Of a stretch of DNA of 64,000 bases, positions 37,785-50,403 are shown piece after piece. The position numbers and the translations under genes are program-made. Position 1 is the stretch's first letter. The number at the start of each line of letters is the position of its first letter. The stretch spans positions 149,114,656 through 149,178,655 of the forward strand of contig CM039182.1 in assembly GCA_008360975.2 (NCBI GenBank), in the 5' to 3' direction. Source of the stretch: Lichenostomus cassidix (lineage: Eukaryota; Chordata; Aves; Passeriformes; Meliphagidae). Below the pieces are notes generated by a model. The model had not been told where the DNA came from and did no database searches. It saw nothing but the letters and a program-made list of their open reading frames with translations.

Positions 37785-38030
37785 AGATGCACAGAAAGGA
37801 GTTCAACATCCCAAAGTTCAACAAGGACAAATACAAGTCCCTGTTCCTGGACAATTCCCAGAATCTGAACAGACTGGGTGATGGAATGGGAGCAACCTTG
37901 CAGAGAAGGAGGTGGGAATACCTGGTGGATGAAAAATTTGGCATGAGCTGGCCATGTGCACTTGAAGCCCAGAAAGTCCCCTGTGTCCTGGGCTGAATCA
38001 AAAGCAGAGTGGGCAGAAAGTGAGGGAGGG
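37785..38030 (+). mobile_element. CR1 ORF2 internal fragment, about 245 bp
   Basis: AAGTTCAACAAGGACAAATA, TGGTGGATGAAAAATTTGGC and AGCCCAGAAAGTCCCCTGTG match the CR1 stretch coding for FNK.K-K...VLVDEKL-MS..CALAAQKA. The copy has no 3' end of its own. Confidence 0.82.
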
Positions 38031-38179
38031 TATGTTATGATGCCCTAAGTTCTTGTGGTTTTCCTGGATTGGGGACTAACCAATATTTTTCAGGAATGGT
38101 TTAGGTGATGGAGTAGAAAAGGCAGTTAATAAATATTAAGGTGAAGCGAAGCTCAGAAATATTTCAAGCCTGTCAGAAG

Positions 38180-38560
38180 ATACGATTAGAATTCAAAGTG
38201 ATCTTGTTAAAATGGGGAAGCACTGCAAGGAAAAAGTATGAAGTCAAATAATGAAATTACAAAGCTCTACAGTTAGACATGAGGAATAGGAGGCAACTTC
38301 CCAGGCAGAAGTCCTCAAGAAGTAAACAAGCAAACATAAAATGAAAGGTGTTGAGGGGTGCTGGGGACAAAGCTGGCGCTTGTGGGATGCAGTATTTTGT
38401 CCAATTTTGAGCAATAAATCTCAGGAGGAACACCTGGAGACAGTTCAGAGGAATGCCATAGGAATAATCACAGGTGTTATAAACACAGGCTGACAGAAAA
38501 ACAGGAATTAGTGTGGTTTTCAATGTAGAAAAAGCAGGGTGAGTGGGGTTGGAGGGGTGG
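38180..38560 (+). mobile_element. Possible second, older CR1 ORF2 fragment
   Basis: AATTCAAAGTGATCTTGTTA and TATTTTGTCCAATTTTGAGC followed by GGAGACAGTTCAGAGGAATG loosely follow the CR1 region that codes for the YCVQFWAP..RDIE.LE.VQRRA segment. Divergence is high. It may continue the copy at 37785 or be a separate insertion. Confidence 0.45.
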
Positions 38561-39789
38561 GGGGAACACAACAGATGTGATTGTGCTTTTCTGACAAGTG
38601 GAACTGTTGCAAACAGGAAGGGAATAACCTGTTCTCCATATTCCCCATCCATTTGACAGAAATTCATGGACTGAAACTGCAACAGGAGACATCTATATAA
38701 GAAGTTAATAATTATTTGGGTTGTTGATCCCATCTTAGAGCTGAGACAAGGATTTGATGATGTTTAAAGATTGCTCTTTACTCCATTTGTCTAATACTCG
38801 ATGCAATCAATACAAGCTCTTGAAATCAGAGAGAGAAGGACTATTTCAGACTGCAGCCACAAACTTCCCATCAGCTCCAGTCACTAAACTGATTAAATCA
38901 TCCACCTCTCCCTCAGCCTTTCCCAGTTACAACAATTTCAGCAAATCTCTGCTCTGCTAAACATCCTCGTCCACGGGAAACAAAAGGTGAAACTCAATAA
39001 GATTTAACCAACTTATCAATAGCCACAAAGACACTTTCTGCCATTAAACAGCAGCAGATAACAATCAGACAGCAGCATCTCCCCTTCAGCAAGGAACAAT
39101 GGCATCTGCAGCAGGGAATCCTGACAACAGTGTGCCATCTATCAGCTGTGTGTGACAACAAGCCACAGCCAGCCCTGTCCCAAGGGCTGCATTTAGGAAC
39201 CATCAGGCACATCTACAGTGACAGAGCAGATAGTCCTGCACTTATAAACCCACCAGTCACTTAGCAGAGCAGTGAGTTATCCTGCCTGCTTTCCCACCTG
39301 CATTGCCCCCTCCTCCCCGAGGAAATGCTAATTTGGAGGAATTGGGATTCAGCTCTCTGGTTTATTAGAAAGTTTTAAGCATTTATATTCAATCACGCTC
39401 AGCTTGTGCTCCCTGAGTTCAGATTAGCTTTCAATGGACTATTTTAATTTTGTTTTAATTTGCAAATGAGGCAGGTGAGAGTCTAGACTTGAAGGGGGGA
39501 TGGCTCAGCTCATTCCTAGCTACACAGTGGTGTTTCTGGCTCAAAGGATGAAGCACTGGGAAATCTGGAAGGATGTGGGGTATGGGGGGAGAATTGGAGG
39601 AATTGGGGAGTTTCTTTCAGACTGAATGTACCTTGAAAAGGCTGCTCTTTGCTGTTAACACTGCAGATAATTCATTGCTTTCTCCATTCAAGGAGTTTCA
39701 GATTGGCAAAATAAATAATTTTCCAGCACAGAGGACTTTGGGCATTACACCTATCATGCCTCATGTATGATATGTCATAGAGTCTGATA

Positions 39790-40030
39790 CAGAACCACAG
39801 AATCACTAAGGCTGGAAAAGGCTTTCAAGACCATCAAGTTCAACCTTTGACCACCATGTCTACTAAACCATACCATGAAATGCCATGTCTACTCATTTTT
39901 GAACCCTTGCAGGGATGGTGATTTCAGTACTTCCCCACCAAGCTTGTTCCAATGTCTGATCACACTTTCATTGAAGAAATTTTTCCTAATATCCAACCTG
40001 AACCTCCCCTGGAGAAACTTGAGGCTACAT
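39790..40030 (-). mobile_element. CR1 3'-end fragment, old subfamily
   Basis: AACCACAGAATCACTAAGGC then TGGAAAAGGCTTTCAAGACC is the reversed tail of an older CR1 type. GGGATGGTGATTTCAGTACT and TTTTTCCTAATATCCAACCT complete it. The internal repeat of CCATGTCTACT (39856 and 39884) suggests a small local duplication. Confidence 0.88.
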
Positions 40031-40332
40031 ATATATTTGAATTTTTATTAATGCTAAGTAATACCAAGAAATTTTTATCAGGCCTTAATAAGCAACACTG
40101 AAAAGTCACTGAAGTTGTTCAAACACTTCTAAAATCAAGAGGAAAAAGCCATTTTTTTGGGTTTTGGCTGGTGACAATAAGTTCTCACTCTTTGATGACT
40201 CTTTAGCATAAATTGATAGGTTTTCCTGTCTGTCCACTCCTTACCAACCAAAACTGCAGCATTTCTTTAGTTGCTAACATGAGGAGGCAATTTAGAACAG
40301 AAACAGAATAAAGTTTCATTTCCATAACCAAA

Positions 40333-40480
40333 CCCAAAAACCATAAAATCACAAAATATCCTGATTTGAAAGGAACCTGTCAGGATCATCAAGCCCAACT
40401 CCTGGCCCTGTGCAGAACATCCCCAAGAGCTGACCATGTTCCTGAGAGCATTGTCCAAAGGCTCATTGATCCTTTGAATT
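40333..40480 (-). mobile_element. CR1 3'-end fragment, old subfamily
   Basis: AACCATAAAATCACAAAATA, AGGATCATCAAGCCCAACTC and CCTGGCCCTGTGCAGAACAT fit the CR1 subfamilies whose 3' UTR reads GAGTTGGACTTGATGATCCT in sense. It is the same type as the copies at 41940 and 52480. Confidence 0.8.
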
Positions 40481-41939
40481 TTGGCCACCTTCATGAGCAG
40501 CTACTGTCCAGCCAGCCCAGCTCAGCAGAAAACTGAACTAACATCTCTTTGCATTTTTTGTGTGTGAAAGACCCCAAGCCATGTCCCTGGAGTGGCTCCT
40601 GCCTTTGTAAAATGTGACAAACCAGGAACCAGGCTCCCCCTTCCTCAGCATCATCACACACTGCTGCATTTTGATTTATTGGACTCTCAAAATGGTTTAT
40701 TACAGGAGAGTGTTTCTGCCCTGATTCCCACCCTTACATGGGCACTGAACCTTCACCTCTGTCTGAAGCCTCTCTGAGTTTAGTTTTGTATCTTTTCATT
40801 GTGTTCTTCTTCTTTTTTTTTTCCCCAACAGAAAATAATTTGCCATAAATTTTGCCCTTTCAAGTGTTTAGTGACAGAGTGGAGTCGCCCTCAGTCACAT
40901 CTGTTTATCCTGGTAAGCACATTTATAAAGTGATTTCCCATCCTCGTTATTCTGTCAATGGCATTTCACACTGCAGCTACTTTAATGCAGCATTTTATCA
41001 CTTGTCCTGAGGGCTGCTGACAGCTGCCAATTTCAAGGCTTCATTCCAGTCTTAATTTTCTTCTTTTCCTTTTCTTTGCCCTCACTCCCTTTCCCCATCT
41101 TCTCCTTTATTTCCAGAAGAAAAGGGAGTTCGATGAGTGCAATGAACGACAAGGATTTCCTCTCCCCTTTAACACAGAGATGTTATAATCCCATAATAAT
41201 CCCATAATGTGAAGTGTGTTAGCAGTTCCTTGCTAAAATTGTTAAAATTCAGGAGAGTGCAGCTGCACTTCAATTGACTATTGGACTTTTCATCCTTTTT
41301 TTCTGACAAATTCTCCATCATTGCTCCTGGGTTAAAATTTCCCTGCTCCCTTGCTATTCAGAAATTGGACTGTTCATCTCCCATGGAAAGTATTTTGCAT
41401 TCTTGCTTGCTGTGATCCTCCTGCCACCCAGAATCACCTAAATCAAACCAGAATACGCTACAATCCAGCTCAAAGCACAGGAGGACAGAAATTTTACTCA
41501 AGAAATGTTTTTTAGACCACTTTGAGACAGTTCCCTTCTTGCCACAACACTTGGAGAAGATCCTGACCCCACATTGGTCCATTCATGACCATCCAAGGAA
41601 ATTTTTTAGTGTCTCAGGCTGAGTTTGCTCATGCCTTAACAGTAATTCCTAGTTAGCTCAGTGTTCCAGCAAAGGGACTTATACAGCTTCACAGGAGCCT
41701 TTGTGAAACTTGAGGATTATTAAAACTCAGTCCCCTGGGGAAGTGGGAACAGAACAAGTATCTACATTTTCCCTCATTGCCACTCTACTTGGAAAAGATA
41801 CACAGACCTTTCCTGCATATCTCCCAGACTTTGGATACCAAAGATGTGCAAGTGAACACATTGATCTTTTATTTCCTGGAGTGAACCCTGCAAATCTTTT
41901 GGGTGGCAAGTCTATTAGGTGTCAAAGCCACAGTAGGAA

Positions 41940-42168
41940 AATCATAGAATATTCTGAATTGAAAGGAGCCCAGAAGGATCATCACAGTCCAACTCCTGGC
42001 CGTGCACAGGACAATCTCAACAATCCCACCCTGTGCCTGAGATCATTGTCCAAACACTCCTTGAGCTCTGGCAGCCTTGGTGCCATGAAAACTTCCCTGG
42101 GGAGCTGTTCCAGTGCCCAAACACCCTCTGAGGGAAGAATCTTTTCCTGATATCCAACCTAAACCTTG
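41940..42168 (-). mobile_element. CR1 3'-end fragment
   Basis: ATCATAGAATATTCTGAATT, GGATCATCACAGTCCAACTC and GGGAGCTGTTCCAGTGCCCA mark the reversed 3' region. It ends in TTTCCTGATATCCAACCTAA. A 146-codon plus-strand frame overlapping it is not a gene. Confidence 0.9.
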
Positions 42169-42582
42169 TATTCAGGGTGTTCTTGCATCATTCTTCAAGA
42201 GCAAAAGAAAAAATTTCATCTTGGCATGAGCCAACCATTCTGTTACTCACATTTTCACTTAGTTTTCTGAAATAGTAAAAATAATTTTCTTCTTCTGATC
42301 TGCAATTAACATGAGATTCAATTACTGGGATTTCCTTCCAATAGAATTGATTTTTTCCCCATTTTGTTGCTGGAATGTACAGTCACGTTGGTGAAAGGGC
42401 AACGTGCCAGAATATTACTTAGATAACCCTGGCAGGCTTAAATGGAAGGCTTTTCATTTGCTCAATTAAAAGTACACATCAAAATCAGGACATTGTTTTC
42501 CTTTGATTTCATTATCCAGACTGATGGGTTATAAATGCATTTGCTCATGGGATCATCAGTCTGGGATTACCAAGAGAATTGA

Positions 42583-42645
42583 ATCAGAGAATCATGGAAT
42601 GGGTTGGGTTGGAAGTCACCCTAAAAACCGTCTAGTTATATACTA
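42583..42645 (-). mobile_element. CR1 3'-tail fragment, about 60 bp
   Basis: TCAGAGAATCATGGAATGGG then TTGGGTTGGAAGTCACCCTA is a CR1 tail facing left. It forms the left arm of an inverted pair with the copy at 42712. Confidence 0.82.
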
Positions 42646-42711
42646 CAGTCTTAACAGAAAGCAGAAAACAAAGAGGTTAAGATTGATCTCTGAAAAACAA
42701 ATAATTGTTAT

Positions 42712-42885
42712 TTCCTTGACTGCCCCATCCCTGGAAGGGTTCAAAGCCAGGTTAGATAGGGATCTGAGTAACCTGGTCTAGTGGGTGATATCCTTGATGA
42801 GGGTAGGGGTGATGGAAGTAAATGATTTTGAAGGTCCTTCCAACCCAAACCTTTTCTATGATTCGATGATTTTTATGATTCTATA
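42712..42885 (+). mobile_element. CR1 3'-end fragment
   Basis: CTGCCCCATCCCTGGAAGGG, TAACCTGGTCTAGTGGGTGA and GTCCTTCCAACCCAAACCTT lead to a worn tail, TATGATTCGATGATTTTTAT then GATTCTATAG. The copy lies about 65 bp from an oppositely oriented tail at 42583. Confidence 0.92.
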
Positions 42886-45800
42886 GTTGCGAGTTCAAAT
42901 TACAGAAAGTTCAGGTGACAAAAATCTTCTCAATTTAGGCACAAAGTGAGCAAGTGCTCTAAGAGATGGGGATGACAGAAGCTGGGATGCAGCTCTGCCA
43001 CTCAAAAGGAATCTTTAAAAATCCACAAAATAGTATTTTGTCCAAACAGCCTGGTGAAGAAGCAGTCCATAGGTATCATTGATTATGGATGTATGTTTGA
43101 GCTTTTGAGATAAACAACAGGAGATTTTATGCAGTACATTAAGGAAAAGAAGCTGATCATGGGTCAGCTCATGATAGAACAGATGTCTGAAATCATACTG
43201 GATGAACTATGTTCTAAAAGTGTGTTTTTACAGATTATTTTGAGCCTTTAAAGTCAGGCAGGGACATCTATATCCTGGAAACCTCCAGTTTTGGAAGAAG
43301 TAACTTGCTCTGGGTGACAAGAAATCCTAATTACCTGCAGAATCCCCCAGACTTGTAAACAGCAACATCTAATCCCTGTTTAGGAACAAACCCTGTTGCA
43401 GTTTGCCAGTTACAAACAACTGAGCTTTACAAAAAGTCTTGGCTGTTTGAGTGATGAATAGAGTAATAAAACCTTACACATCGTGGTAAAATGGCTAAAA
43501 CAGAACAAAACAACAAAGCACATGCAAGGCTGTGATAGCCTGGTCCTTGTAAGGAAAATCACAGCTCACTTAGCCCTTGCAATCCTTTAAACAAGTCCAT
43601 AACTCAGTGGAAATGAAAGAGAAATTGCAAACCAGTTGCTTTAATTCTTTTTCAGATTATAGAGGTCTGTGATGTTGTCACTCCTCAGGTGACTACAGAA
43701 GGTAACTACCATGGAGAGAGGTACAAAGCAATGTCAAATGCAAAAGCAGGTCAGGAGAAAGAAGAAAGAAAAAAAAATAATAAAAAATGAACCCAAAATT
43801 ACAAGTAGGTCAGTTTTCATTCTGACAAAAGGTTAACAGCCAGCTTCCTCTAGGAATTTTGCTGGATGCCACATTGTTAAATATATTTATAAGTGATCCA
43901 GGAAGGCGAATCATTGGTGGAGAGGGGCAAAAAAAAGAGAAACCCTAAAAAAAGAAGACCAAAAAAATCTCAATCTGTCATCATGATAATCCTGCAAAGT
44001 CCACATTAACATGAAAGCTCTATTCAGGAGCAGAAGACTGCAACCTTTGGTGAGTTTCCTTGGGGCAGAAATTGGATACAGAACTATCAACAAACCCAGG
44101 ACAACTTGAACAGTCTCATCTGGAGGGTACAGAGGTAGAGTAGGCACAGCTATCCAAGGACACAGGGGTTACAGGTAGAGCCAAAATCTCTAGGAAAACC
44201 TTGAGGCTGGAGGATGGAAAAACCTGACAGGAGAAATGCATTGAGCATGGAGCTGAGTCAGCCACTGCTGAGAAGCAGGGTGTCTCCAGAACCTCAGCTA
44301 AACATTGCCAGGTCTCCAAATACCCTAGGAGGTGCCCAAATCCAAAAAGAGTGAATTTGGGCAGCTGAGCTTGGACCTTGTGGGATGTCCCAGCTGGATG
44401 TTGAGGCCAGATTGAGTTCAGAGTGATTCCCAGTTTGCAGGGCAGGGAGAGGACATTGTCTGGAATGGAAGGAATAATGAACAGCACAGACTTGGTACCA
44501 GTCTGTGGTAAAAGATGTAAAAGTCAATGCCTGGGGGCAATCTCAGGGCAGAACCAGGCTGTAATTCTCTAGCCAGGCTTGTCAAGACTGGACAGGGCTG
44601 TTGCAAACATCAGAAGGTCCTAAGCACTTGCAATAATGCGGCAGTGAATGATGCTCAACACCAATGAATGCGTGTGAGAGGGGGAAATGAAAATAGCTCC
44701 TGCAGCTCCTGTGACTCCACATTTGGCACACAAGTCCAGCAGAGAGACTCAAGCAGCCCAAGGAAAAAGGCAAACCACTGCTTAATGCATTGGTGCCTTC
44801 CAGAACAGCAAGCAAGCTGTGAGGACACAGTGAAGCAGGCAATAAATAACACGAGGTTGGCAGTCTGGAGCTGTTTCCCAGCTCCAGCCTCACTCAGGAG
44901 CAGAGGATTAATTATCCCTGAGTTAATGCACCACAGCCAGGGAGTGCCAGGCCTTGGTGGCTGACAGGAACAGTGTGGCTGAGGCAGGTGGCACTTCAGT
45001 GGCAGTCCTGACCTCAGATCTCAGAGGAGGAGGTCCTGCCTCACCTCGTTTGAAGGTCACCAAGCATCAGAGAGCCTTCAGGACAAAGCAATCTGCTCAG
45101 GCACCCACTCGACTCAACCCACAGCCATCCTGACACCTACAGACCAATCCCACCTGGGAAACAAAGTGCTGGCTCCTCACAGCTCCTCCCAAGCTGTTGT
45201 GGCAGCTTTTCTGATGGCACACAACAATAGGAGCTCCAACTCCACAGGCGTTGGGAGAAAAAGAATAGCAAGAGGTATTTGTATAATAGTCTTTAACCCA
45301 AACCTCAGTGCTCCCACACAGAGTGCTGCAAAATTAATCAACGCCAGCTTCAGGGGGAGTGGAGGGATGGAGGAAAAGAAAAGAGAGCTCAGACTGAGCT
45401 AGATTTGAAGTTTAGATTGTTCCCCATGATTTAACAACGGCATGGGTTTGGTGGGAATGTCCTGATGCCCCTGGGGACACCAGAGCTGTAAAAACTCCTG
45501 ATATGGCACTGTCCCTAATTAAGGGATGATGGTGCTACTGTGATATTGGAGATATTCTTCTTGCCCCTCAGCCTGGTCCAGACCTTCTCTGTGTTGCACA
45601 AATTTCAGCCCTAAAACCCTTCTGGAGTCGCCTCTGCTCACAGCAAGGATGTTGAACCCATGAAGTCTTCTCAGTCCTAGGAATACACAGCAGGAAGGAA
45701 TCCTAAAAAAAATATCCCATCTGACTGCTTCCCACCCCCCAGCAGAGGTCCAGGGTAAAGACTGGGACAACAAGGAAGAGCCACTGCACCCTGAGATTTA

Positions 45801-47689
45801 GGGGATAACATGGTGCCTTGAGGGAGGGACAAGGACAGAGAAACATTGAAAGATGATCTAGTGTGGCAGGATGTGTTTGAGTGTGGCTGTAAAACACCTT
45901 GTGCTCCTGCAAAAACACCCAGGGGAGGGGAAAGCTGTGCATGACAGAAATGCTGCTCATGCTTTTCTTTGGAGGAATTCAAAAGTCATTCAAAATGAGA
46001 CACCAGTTCATGGACAGCATGGAAGTCAGTGGATCTATAACCATTTCCCATAGCTGGGGATCTACCCTATCAGCAAATTAACCCACTCACCAAATTCCTG
46101 AATTTTATTTAGGGAAGACCACGTATATTTCAAATCTACTCTTTTATGAGAGACTCTCCTTGGGTCTCTCCTAGGAGGTGACTCAGAGGAAGCAATAATC
46201 TTCCTCCTGCCGTCCAAATAAAAGGAAGGAAGTTCCTCTAAATCTTAACAGGCAAGCTGTAAAAAGTTGTGACATTCAGCAGCACCTGGAGTTGAATGGG
46301 AAAACTCAGGACTAAAAGACGCAGAGTCCTTAATCCTCAGACAGGGAGACAGGTGACTGGTGGAGAAATGCACAGCCAGTTCCCTGTTTGCATTTAAAGC
46401 TCTTTATTCCCTGGCTCAGCAATTCCGCTGCGGCATTTATTTTTAATGCTTTATTTTTGCAATTTGACTTTCTAATGGCAACACCTGAAGTCACCTTCCT
46501 TAACCCTTCACAGAGATGTAAATTAGAAAGAACATTCAGGGGGAAATAACTGAGGGAACTCGGCTTAGCCCTGTCAGAATTCAGTAGGAGGTGACTCCCT
46601 CCCAAGCAATCCACACCAACATGAAAAGGTGCAGGATTTCCTTTTATTTCCACCCAGATGCACTCAGGATAGAAGGACCTAATCCCAAAAGTCCTTGCAC
46701 CCCAATGCTGAGATTTATATTTACAAGCATGAGCTGAAATCAGAGAGGCAGAGAAGTCATGGGGTTCTCTCTTAATTTCCTTCCCCCACCCCTTCCATCC
46801 CCACATTAAAATTTTCGGGTGTACTTAGCAAGGAAAAAGAGGATGTGGAGAAATACCTTGTGTGACAACAGAAATGCTCCAGAAAGTTCATATTTTAAAG
46901 GATCATGCCCAATACAGGGGCTGATGCTTACAGAGTGATTTTTGGGTCCTGGCTGCTGACAGCACCCAGAAATCAAATCAGGCTGAAGGACTGAAGTTTG
47001 CATCAGGATGTTTATAGGGAATGTCAAAACTACAGCAGTGAAATTCTGCTGAATCACTGCTGATCGAGACATCCTTCACTTTGTCTCTTCACTGGTCTCC
47101 CACTCCCCTTTCAATATCACTCCCCATATGCTTAAAACACCAAAAATAGAGACACTTCTGCTCTCTCGTGAGTTTTGTTGAGAAAGACATAAATCCCTGA
47201 AAGCCATGGAAGGAGACTCTCCAGTAGTTGTGTATGTTTTGGACAGTGGGGAAAGTATATGGGTTACTTTTTGCAGCTCCCTACAGCTGCAGTGATTGGC
47301 TAAAGGCACTTTCTTGTCTGAGACTGAAGCACAAAATGAACCCAATCCCTGTTAAAATGAAGTTTTCTGAAGGCCCCTTGGTTCACCAGAAGCCTGGTGG
47401 GTGCAGATGACAGAATAGCTGAAAAGACTCCATTCTGAAGGGAGCAAAATGCCCAATATGCATTTTGACCCAAATAGACCCAATTCTTAGGGCATTCTGG
47501 TGCCTCCCTGGGGTCTGGGTTAAAGACATGAAAATAAAACTTCCTATCCTGCTACAACCCTCCGATTATAATCCTTTTTTTTTTTTCTGCTAGGTAGTAG
47601 TGAAGTTGCAATAAAAAGGACAATCAGGAGACTTCAAGGGCTTGGGATGACTGATTAACGAATCAGGAGCACAAGCAGTGATGTCCTAT

Positions 47690-48000
47690 ACCCTTCCAGG
47701 AGATTGCAGTGAGGTGAGATTTGGTCTCATCTTCCAAATACAAGCAATGGACAAGAGGAAATGTCCTCAAGCTGCACCAGGGGAGGTTTAGGTTGGATAT
47801 TAGGAAACATCCTTTTCCCCAGAAGGGTTGTCAGGACCTGGCACAGATGGAGTCTTCACCCCTGGGGGATTTAAAAGATGTCTAGATGTGGCACTTGGGG
47901 ACATGGGTTAGTGGTGGATTTGGCAGTGTCAGGTCAACAGTTGGATTTGATGATCTAAAAGGTCTCTTCCAATTGAAACAATTTTATGATATTATAATTC
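47690..48000 (+). mobile_element. CR1 3'-end fragment, about 310 bp
   Basis: ACAAGAGGAAATGTCCTCAA, GGGGAGGTTTAGGTTGGATA and CTAGATGTGGCACTTGGGGA are the 3' region of a CR1 with the short UTR type (TGGATTTGATGATCTAAAAG). The tail is AATTTTATGATATTATAATT. It is the same type as the copy at 6795. Confidence 0.92.
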
Positions 48001-49171
48001 CTCAAACTCACTGAATTTATGGCCAATTCCTAAAACTGCTCAGGCAAAGAGACAGGAGCTGCCACCTTCAAACACTGCTCTTGCAGATGAAGTAGTTTTC
48101 CCTACAGGAGGAAATAGCAACTTTTTCAAAGAGAGTGGTAAGAACTCTCAGTGCTGTATGAGATTTAAAGTTGCTCCTCCTCAACACTAGCAGATATCAG
48201 GGCTCTCACCACTGCCAGGAGAGAATAAGGTCTGCCAAGAAGCATGAGAGGAGCAAAATGAGCACAGGCTCCTCCTGCAGCCAGCAAATAAAGCATCATC
48301 AGAAAATCAGCACATGCTAATCAAAGTCCCCAGCACTCAGCTCTGAGCACTGCACCCCTTGTGCACATCTCTCTCAGGCCCAGAAAAAACTCTTTTTTTA
48401 ATACCTCAACACCACCTTGTCTGACATAACTGACATTCACCTGCAAGTTTTCTCCCAGGTGTGTTTCCTGCATACAAGCACAGAGCAGCTCTTTCCCCCC
48501 TGCCCTCACTCCTGTAGCCTCAACTTCACATATGAAGATTTTTCAGAGGGCAAGAAATTCTCTGTCTCTGACAGAACAGTCTGTGCTTTCAGAGAGACAG
48601 GCTGCTGTTTGGCATCTCCTGATAAAATCATGACATCGTGGGCAAAACTTCAGATCCCAGCAAGCCCCACCCTGTAGGGAAGATCTGCCTCCAGCTACGA
48701 ATGATGATCAGTGCTTTCCTGGAGCTTCATCCCAGCTGAATGGATGCTTTCTGAACAGGAGCACGTTCCTTCTGCCTGGCAATTCAACTACAGGGAGAAA
48801 AATTAAAAGCTAAATATGCCAGATCCTGAATTTGGATCTCTCAACCCAACACAGTCTGAAGAGAATTGGATACGGAAGTACAGAACAAGCAGCATTTTAA
48901 TCCTGGCACAGATCCTGACTCTTTCCCAGGTCTTAAGCAAGGCATTTACATTTCTATGGAGCTCCACTGGCAGAGGAACAATCCATAATGTCTCAGTTTC
49001 TCCAGCTGTGAAATGGGAATAGGAGCACGGTAAGAAATCTGTGGCAGCTTTTAGCCCTCGTGGGAGAACCGACAAGGAAAGATGAGACTCAGGAATATTC
49101 ATTCCAAAAATCACCAACTCCAAAGGCAGAGTTAAAAATAAGCAGATGTTTATTGCTGTAGGTACAGCAGA

Positions 49172-49430
49172 GAATCACAGAATGGTTTTGTTTGTAAAAG
49201 ACCTTGAAGATAATCCAGTTCCAACTCCCTGCCATGGACAGGGACACCTTCCACTATCCCAGGTTTCTCCAAGCCCCATCCAACCTGGCCTTGCACACTT
49301 CAGGGATGGGACAGCCACAGTTCCTCTGGGCAAACCTGTGTCAGGGCCTCATCACCCTCACAGGGAATAATTTCTTCCTAATATCTAATCTAAATCTGCT
49401 CTATTTCAGTTCAAAGCCGTGGAACAGTTT
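49172..49430 (-). mobile_element. CR1 3'-end fragment, about 260 bp
   Basis: GAGAATCACAGAATGGTTTT, CCACTATCCCAGGTTTCTCC and TCATCACCCTCACAGGGAAT are clear. It ends near the FKL-coding GTTCAAAGCC. The TCAGGGATGGG stretch has lost two bases relative to TTCCAGGGATGGG elsewhere. Confidence 0.93.
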
Positions 49431-49795
49431 AAAACCTGGAAAGAAGGAAGTCTTAGACATTCACAGGAACACTCAGAGTGACCCAGAGAAGTCCTTTTAG
49501 CCCTGATAGCTTACTAGAAGATGTTAAGAGTAAAATTACAAAAACCTGCCTGGACATGTTTTGATCTTTGATCTAAAATCCTTCCATCACCCTTCCTTCC
49601 ACAGCAATACCTTAGCCTTAAATTAGAAGATATTTCAACTTTGTTCTTTATCTCAAAAGTCCACATTTTCAAAGAATGTAGATTTTGATGCCAACATGAG
49701 CAAAGTTCCCTCAACCACAATTGCATTTCACTTGTTGCTGGACAAGAGAGATCTGAATTCTTCTGAAATGTGACTCTGGTTGTATTTCTGCATCA

Positions 49796-49965
49796 AAATC
49801 ACAGAATCACAAAATGGTTTGGGTTGGAAGAGACCATAAAGATCCTCTTGTTCCAACCCCTGGCCATGGGCAGGGACACCTTTTACTATCCCAGGCGGTT
49901 CCAAGCTCCATCCAACCTGGCGTTGGACACTTCCTGGGACAGGACAGCCACAGTTTCTATGGTCA
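49796..49965 (-). mobile_element. CR1 3'-end fragment, about 170 bp
   Basis: ATCACAGAATCACAAAATGG then TTTGGGTTGGAAGAGACCAT is the reversed 3' terminus. Homology fades at CAGCCACAGTTTCTATGGTC. It lies about 370 bp from the similar, same-facing copy at 49172 and is a separate insertion. Confidence 0.92.
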
Positions 49966-50287
49966 GCCTCACCAATAGGACACAAATCCACTGGGCACAA
50001 AGTCACCTCAGGGAATTTCTCTTCCAGGGAGGTGCAGAAGGATTTTACTAATCTTTCTGATGGGTACAATATCCTAACCATTTCCCCAAATAAATGTGGT
50101 AAGAACAAGGGAGCAAAGCACGAACTCCTGCCTGTGGTGACAATGGATGGAAGAGGAGGGAGAATGAGGCTGACTTGGGAGCTCCTGCAGGCAGGGAAAT
50201 AGAGATGTCTTGGCTTTAGACTGAAGCAAGATTAACACATGAACTTTTGGTAGCCCTCGGTGGTGCAGTTAGAGGAGATGGAGAGAT

Positions 50288-50403
50288 AATGGGATCATGA
50301 GATCACAGGATAATTCAGGTTTGAAAAGGCCACAGGAGAGCTCAAGTCCAGCCTCTCACTCACAGCAGGACCAGCGCTGAGGTCAGACCAGGTTGCTCAG
50401 GTG
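50288..50403 (-). mobile_element. CR1 3'-end fragment, old subfamily
   Basis: AATGGGATCATGAGATCACA and TTTGAAAAGGCCACAGGAGA followed by GACCAGGTTGCTCAGGTGTC fit the older CR1 type with a GGTTGCTCAGGGC motif. It is strongly decayed. Confidence 0.72.

Noticed and set aside
46330..46806. 158-codon minus-strand frame in the gene's orientation
   Set aside because: It is in the 33.5-kb intron, has no recognisable domain, and exons A and B already join in frame to give a continuous SNARE helix.
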